From contig NZ_CP045296.1 in assembly GCF_009363095.1 (NCBI RefSeq), positions 620,001 through 684,000 of the forward strand: a stretch of DNA of 64,000 nucleotides, given 5' to 3'. Origin of the DNA: Paenibacillus cellulositrophicus. GTDB taxonomy: Bacteria; Bacillota; Bacilli; Paenibacillales; Paenibacillaceae. Positions 60,617 to 64,000 of the stretch are shown one piece after another. Under the pieces are notes generated by a model. That model saw nothing but the letters and a program-made list of their open reading frames with translations, ran no database searches and was not told the DNA's origin. Positions within the stretch are counted from its first letter, which is position 1. Each line of letters begins with the position of its first letter. The position numbers and the translations under genes are program-made.

Positions 60617-61330
60617 ATGCCGCAAAGTCAGAAAGTGCTGATCGTCGATGATGAAGAAGATATCGTCAAGCTTTTGAAAACCGTTCTTCTGAAGGAAGGC
60701 TTCGAGCATGTATTTGCCGCTTTTTCCGCGAAAGAGGGTTGGCAGCAATTTCAGGACCAGCGCCCTGACGTCGTCATCCTGGATATTATGCTGCCGGACG
60801 GAGAAGGCTATGACGTCTGCAAGCAAATCCGCAGCGTTTCGAATGTACCGATTTTCTTCCTATCGGCCAAGACGGAGGAAATCGATAAAATACTCGGGTT
60901 TGCCATCGGAGGCGACGACTACATTACCAAACCGTTCAGTCCGAAGGAAGTAGCATACCGGATCAAAGCCCGCTTTCGGAGGCAGGAGGCTGCCTCTGAA
61001 GATGTGGACAAAGCGCATATTGTGCAAGCAGGCCCCTTTGTGTTTGACGAGCAAAAGATCGAACTGAAAAAAAACGGTGAAATCATCGAGCTGAAGCCGA
61101 AAGAGCTGGGATTGTTCACCCACTTGCTCAAGCACCCGAACCAAATTATCAGCAAAGAAAGCCTGTATGATCAGGTTTGGGGCGAAGATTCCTTCGGGTA
61201 TGACAATACCGTGATGGTGCACATTCGGCGGCTCCGGGAAAAAATCGAAGACGACCCGTCCAATCCGCAGTATTTGGTCACAGTGAAGGGTCTGGGGTAT
61301 AAGCTTGCACTGGAGGGTGCGAAGCGATGA
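60617..61330 (+). CDS. OmpR-family response regulator of the peptide module
   Basis: A 237-residue regulator. The receiver has DDEEDIV at the N-terminus, acceptor Asp in VILDIMLPDGEGYDV, FFLSAKTEE and YITKPFSPKEVAYR; the winged-helix domain ends VTVKGLGYKLALEG. AAAGGAGG lies ten bases before the ATG at 60617. It overlaps the kinase gene by four bases. The likely target is the AAGGTT repeat before the ABC genes. Confidence 0.94.
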   Translation: MPQSQKVLIVDDEEDIVKLLKTVLLKEGFEHVFAAFSAKEGWQQFQDQRPDVVILDIMLPDGEGYDVCKQIRSVSNVPIFFLSAKTEEIDKILGFAIGGDDYITKPFSPKEVAYRIKARFRRQEAASEDVDKAHIVQAGPFVFDEQKIELKKNGEIIELKPKELGLFTHLLKHPNQIISKESLYDQVWGEDSFGYDNTVMVHIRRLREKIEDDPSNPQYLVTVKGLGYKLALEGAKR

Positions 61331-62778
61331 AATGGAGACTGACCGGAAGATACCTGGTATCTGTAGTTCTCATCGTCGTGATTGTCATTTTCATGAATAT
61401 CGTGGTTGTGACCGGTCTTTACTTGAACCAGTTTGCTTTTCCCCATTTTTCTTTTCAAAGCGAACAGAATAATCCGGATTTGATTACCCGGTCGTTCGGC
61501 AAAGAAGTGATCCTCTCCGATTCGGGGATGACCATTACAGGTGAAGGGAAGGAACTTCTTGACCGTAATCAGGCCTGGATCCAAGTTTTAGATGAGGACG
61601 GTCGGCAGGTCTACGGGTACCACGTTCCCCCGGATGCAAAGACTAAATATACGCCGATGGATATGGTTCAGACCTATAAGTATATGGAAAAAGAGCTCAT
61701 GTCGACCGTTTTTGTGGGGGAAAAGCAGGGCAAACAGCAGCGCTACAGCTACTTAATCGGTTTCCAAAATACTTACCTGGAGCGGAACGTCCTTACGTAT
61801 GATATGCGCTCCGTGGTGCATTTCTTCAAAATCGGAAGCATGGCCGTCATTGGGGTCGATGGATTTATTGCGCTGCTCATCGCTTATCTGTTCAGCAAAA
61901 GGCTGACCCGGCCGCTTCATAGGCTGATCGATGCAATCAAGCAGCTCGCCCACAAAAAATATGGGGTTCATTACGAGCCCCAAGGGGTTTACAAAGACGT
62001 GTTCCATCATGTCAACCTGCTGAGTGCGGAGCTGGAAGCCAGCGAGGCCGAACGCAAAAAACTGGACCGCATGAAGGAAGAGTGGATCGCGAATATCACG
62101 CATGACATTAAAACACCGCTGGCTTCGATCCAAGGATACGCCGAAATGATGAGGGACCAGGATTATGAGTTTACGACCGGAGAAATGCGCGATTACGCGG
62201 AAATCATCGAACAGAAATCCCACTACTTGAAAGACGTCATTGAAGATTTGAACTTGTCCACCCGCCTTAAAAACAAAAATATTACGCTTAACCTGAAGAA
62301 CGTCAATCTGGTCAGCCTGGTGCGCAGCGTAATTATCGACGTGCTGAATGATCCCCGATACAGCGGCAGGAACATCGATTTCGGCTACAACGAAGAGACC
62401 ATTCAGGTAAAAGTGGACGACCTCCTCATTCGCAGGGCCGTCAGCAATTTAATATACAACGCGATGGTTCATAACGCAGAGGATACGGTCATTGAGGTTG
62501 GGGTAGAGAAAACGGCGGATTCGGTGACGATGATCATAGAGGATCATGGGAAAGGCATCCGCAAAGAGGAACTGGACCGGATTTTTGACCGCTATTACCG
62601 CGGAACCCATACGGGCGAGAAGCATAAAGGTTCAGGACTGGGGATGGCCATCGCACATGATATCGTGGAAGCACATGGAGGGGAGATCCGCGTCACCAGC
62701 GAGCTCCATCAAGGAACGAGGATCGAAATCAGGCTTCATCCGCTTCCAGAAGTTCACAAATCCGATGAGATCCTATAA
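61327..62778 (+). CDS. Sensor histidine kinase with extracytoplasmic domain
   Basis: A 483-residue kinase. TM1 (about residues 10-32), an extracytoplasmic domain of about 130 residues, TM2 (about 170-190), HAMP, HisKA with acceptor in ANITHDIKTPLASIQG and HATPase_c with NLIYNAMVHN, DHGKGI and GSGLGMAIAHD. Kinases of classical Bce modules have no outer domain and sense through the permease. This one has a sizeable sensor, so it may bind its signal directly. It ends the module. Confidence 0.93.
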   Translation: MKWRLTGRYLVSVVLIVVIVIFMNIVVVTGLYLNQFAFPHFSFQSEQNNPDLITRSFGKEVILSDSGMTITGEGKELLDRNQAWIQVLDEDGRQVYGYHVPPDAKTKYTPMDMVQTYKYMEKELMSTVFVGEKQGKQQRYSYLIGFQNTYLERNVLTYDMRSVVHFFKIGSMAVIGVDGFIALLIAYLFSKRLTRPLHRLIDAIKQLAHKKYGVHYEPQGVYKDVFHHVNLLSAELEASEAERKKLDRMKEEWIANITHDIKTPLASIQGYAEMMRDQDYEFTTGEMRDYAEIIEQKSHYLKDVIEDLNLSTRLKNKNITLNLKNVNLVSLVRSVIIDVLNDPRYSGRNIDFGYNEETIQVKVDDLLIRRAVSNLIYNAMVHNAEDTVIEVGVEKTADSVTMIIEDHGKGIRKEELDRIFDRYYRGTHTGEKHKGSGLGMAIAHDIVEAHGGEIRVTSELHQGTRIEIRLHPLPEVHKSDEIL

Positions 62779-62839
62779 GATAAAGATTCCTATATCATTT
62801 GATGGATGATAAAGAGTCAAGATTCATGGGAGGTAAAGT

Positions 62840-63559
62840 TTGAATTTGGCCGAATGGATGACGAGTCTTGGCGAATATCCGATGATGCGTATTCCAGGTG
62901 GAGACGTTGCGCTTAGGGATGACAGGGTTAAAAGATCATGGAATGTCAAGCTGGATGCCTTTTTCATGGCACCCGTCCCGGTAACGAATGCATTCTACGA
63001 CGCCGTGTTGCAGCATAAAACCCGCACGCACGGACGTTCGAAAGCACCAGTCACAGGGGTATCATGGTTCGAAGCAGTCTCATTTTGTAATACGCTGTCC
63101 CGGCAAGCGGGACTGGAGCCTTGTTATGAGATTGCCGATGAGGAGCGTGTCGTCTGGAATCGGGAAGCGGACGGCTATCGTCTGCCTACAGAGGCCGAAT
63201 GGCAGCATGCATGTAAAGCAGGCTCTCAAGGCTACCGATACGGCGAATTAGAAGAAGTCGCCTGGTTCCAGGAGAATTCCGATGGCATGACGCATGAAGT
63301 CGGAGGCAAACTGCCGAATGCGTGGGGGCTGTACGACATGCTGGGAAATGTATGGGAATGGTGCTGGGATCTGTATGACGAAGAGGTATACGGATCCTAC
63401 CGCATATTCCGGGGAGGCAGCTGGGCGGAAGAAGCAAGAGGCTGCGGAGCGACGTGCCGCCGGCGCAGCCACCCGACGTTTCAGATCGACGATCTCGGAT
63501 TTCGCCTGGCCCGCTCAATATTCTCCAATGATGGAGATAGGCATCGGTCATTCGGATAA
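62840..63559 (+). CDS. SUMF1/formylglycine-generating-enzyme-family protein
   Basis: A 239-residue single-domain protein. MMRIPGGDVALRD, VPVTNAFYDAVL, PVTGVSWFEAVSFCNTLS, YRLPTEAEWQHAC, GLYDMLGNVWEWCWD and FRGGSWAEEARG are clear SUMF1 hallmarks. Aerobic FGE enzymes need two cysteines five residues apart near the end; here Cys residues occur in GCGATCRRR four residues apart, so activity as an FGE is uncertain. Start is TTG 62840 with GGGAGGT six bases upstream. A separate sulfatase with a CxPxR site lies at 2875-4359, but there is no direct link. Confidence 0.85.
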   Translation: MNLAEWMTSLGEYPMMRIPGGDVALRDDRVKRSWNVKLDAFFMAPVPVTNAFYDAVLQHKTRTHGRSKAPVTGVSWFEAVSFCNTLSRQAGLEPCYEIADEERVVWNREADGYRLPTEAEWQHACKAGSQGYRYGELEEVAWFQENSDGMTHEVGGKLPNAWGLYDMLGNVWEWCWDLYDEEVYGSYRIFRGGSWAEEARGCGATCRRRSHPTFQIDDLGFRLARSIFSNDGDRHRSFG

Positions 63560-63587
63560 GCTGCCTGTTCTATTCGAATCATAAGAG

Positions 63588-63614
63588 AAGGACCACCCGG
63601 AAAGGGTGGTCCTT
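63588..63614. terminator. Bidirectional terminator
   Basis: Eleven-base perfect arms AAGGACCACCC (63588-63598) and GGGTGGTCCTT (63604-63614) with loop GGAAA, between the convergent SUMF1 and epoxide-hydrolase-like genes. Confidence 0.85.
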
Positions 63615-63620
63615 CTTCCG

Positions 63621-64000
63621 TTACCGGCGGCCGTGAAAGGTCCGGCGTAAATCTTGAACCCACAGCTCCGGCACTTCCCACGGTATAAAGTGGCCTCCTT
63701 CTTCGTGGGCAGTAATATTGACGTGGTTATACCACGCTGCGCGGTCGGTCTTGAGAAAATGCTCCACGCGTTGATCGGTCGTCACGCCGGGCGGATTTTC
63801 GTATCCCACGAAAGTGATGCCGGTCGGCGCTTCGATAACAGGATGGCGTGAATGGGAGGGCTCCCATGGATACCGGTTGTTATTGGCATAGACGCGCATA
63901 GACGTTTCGATGGCGTTATTGACCCAGAAAATCGTGGCGTGCGTCAGGAGGTCATCCTTGGAGAACACCTGTTCAATACTGCCTTTGTTGTCGCTCCACT
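63621..64000 (-). CDS. Epoxide-hydrolase-like alpha/beta hydrolase, 5' part cut by window edge
   Basis: Only the C-terminal ~126 residues are present; the frame stays open to the right edge, so the start is outside. The fragment contains IEQVFSKDDLLTHATIFWVN, RVYANNN and NITAHEEGGHFIPWEVPEL; the last stretch holds the catalytic histidine region (HEEGGHF) of epoxide hydrolases. The nucleophile is not in the window. The enzyme probably opens epoxides or hydrolyses esters. Confidence 0.85.
   Translation of the reverse strand, partial: WSDNKGSIEQVFSKDDLLTHATIFWVNNAIETSMRVYANNNRYPWEPSHSRHPVIEAPTGITFVGYENPPGVTTDQRVEHFLKTDRAAWYNHVNITAHEEGGHFIPWEVPELWVQDLRRTFHGRR

Overview
The window reads as a chromosomal segment of a mid-GC, spore-former-type Firmicute, most likely Paenibacillus or a close relative. 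The support is typical AGGAGG ribosome sites, sigma-A-like TTGACA/TATAAT promoters, many short GC-rich hairpins followed by T-runs, copper-amine-oxidase-N 'stalk' proteins, AraC/sulfatase pairs and a YxdLM/YxeA-type peptide module. The genus is inferred from gene style only. I see no rRNA, tRNA, CRISPR array, insertion sequence or prophage. About 60 protein genes are supported; the first and the last are cut by the window edges. || Layout. 1-2.7 kb: end of a sensor kinase plus a MacB/FtsX-type ABC permease and ATPase. 2.9-7.3 kb: Cys-type sulfatase divergent from an AraC regulator, then oligoendopeptidase F. 7.4-17.8 kb: a metallo-beta-lactamase-fold hydrolase facing a long co-directional cluster (hotdog thioesterase, acyl-CoA ligase, quinone-oxidoreductase-like MDR, VOC protein, SsuABC/TauABC-type importer, SDR, MarR regulator, M20 amidohydrolase) that looks like uptake and CoA-dependent breakdown of an unidentified small organic molecule. 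18-19.4 kb: FetAB-type exporter. || 19.5-29.5 kb is an envelope block: a COG4705-type membrane protein, a secreted NlpC/P60 hydrolase, an OmpR-type two-component system, a PAP2 phosphatase, a phosphoesterase lipoprotein, an MGDG-synthase-like glycosyltransferase, a TVP38/VTT protein, a DedA-PAP2 fusion and a half-size EamA protein. Three promoters in this block carry the same direct repeat (TTCTCAT-N4-TTYTMAT) at exactly the same distance from a -10-like box, so the two-component system probably controls the NlpC/P60 gene, itself and the PAP2 operon. The PAP2 half of the DedA fusion lacks both catalytic histidines. || 29.7-34.3 kb: a large DEAH helicase with predicted membrane segments and a copper-amine-oxidase-N protein. 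34.4-38.3 kb: a complete NAD salvage operon (NrtR-like regulator, pncB, nadD, nadE) with a consensus promoter, a perfect operator palindrome and a second, imperfect one. 38.4-46 kb: nucleotidyltransferase, FMN reductase with an ideal promoter bracketed by inverted motifs, two unrecognised proteins, an RCC1-propeller/stalk protein, a basic amino acid antiporter, a small GNAT and a uronate-dehydrogenase-like SDR. 46.4-52.9 kb: HelD, Nudix, GNAT, two membrane proteins and a GRDP-like protein with a Cys/Ser-rich tail. || 53-55 kb: autoregulated TetR plus cytochrome P450. 55.1-62.8 kb: a YxdLM/YxeA-type antimicrobial-peptide ABC module that also contains a secreted M1 metallopeptidase and its own response regulator and kinase, preceded by AAGGTT direct repeats. 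62.8-64 kb: a SUMF1-domain protein and the end of an epoxide-hydrolase-like gene.
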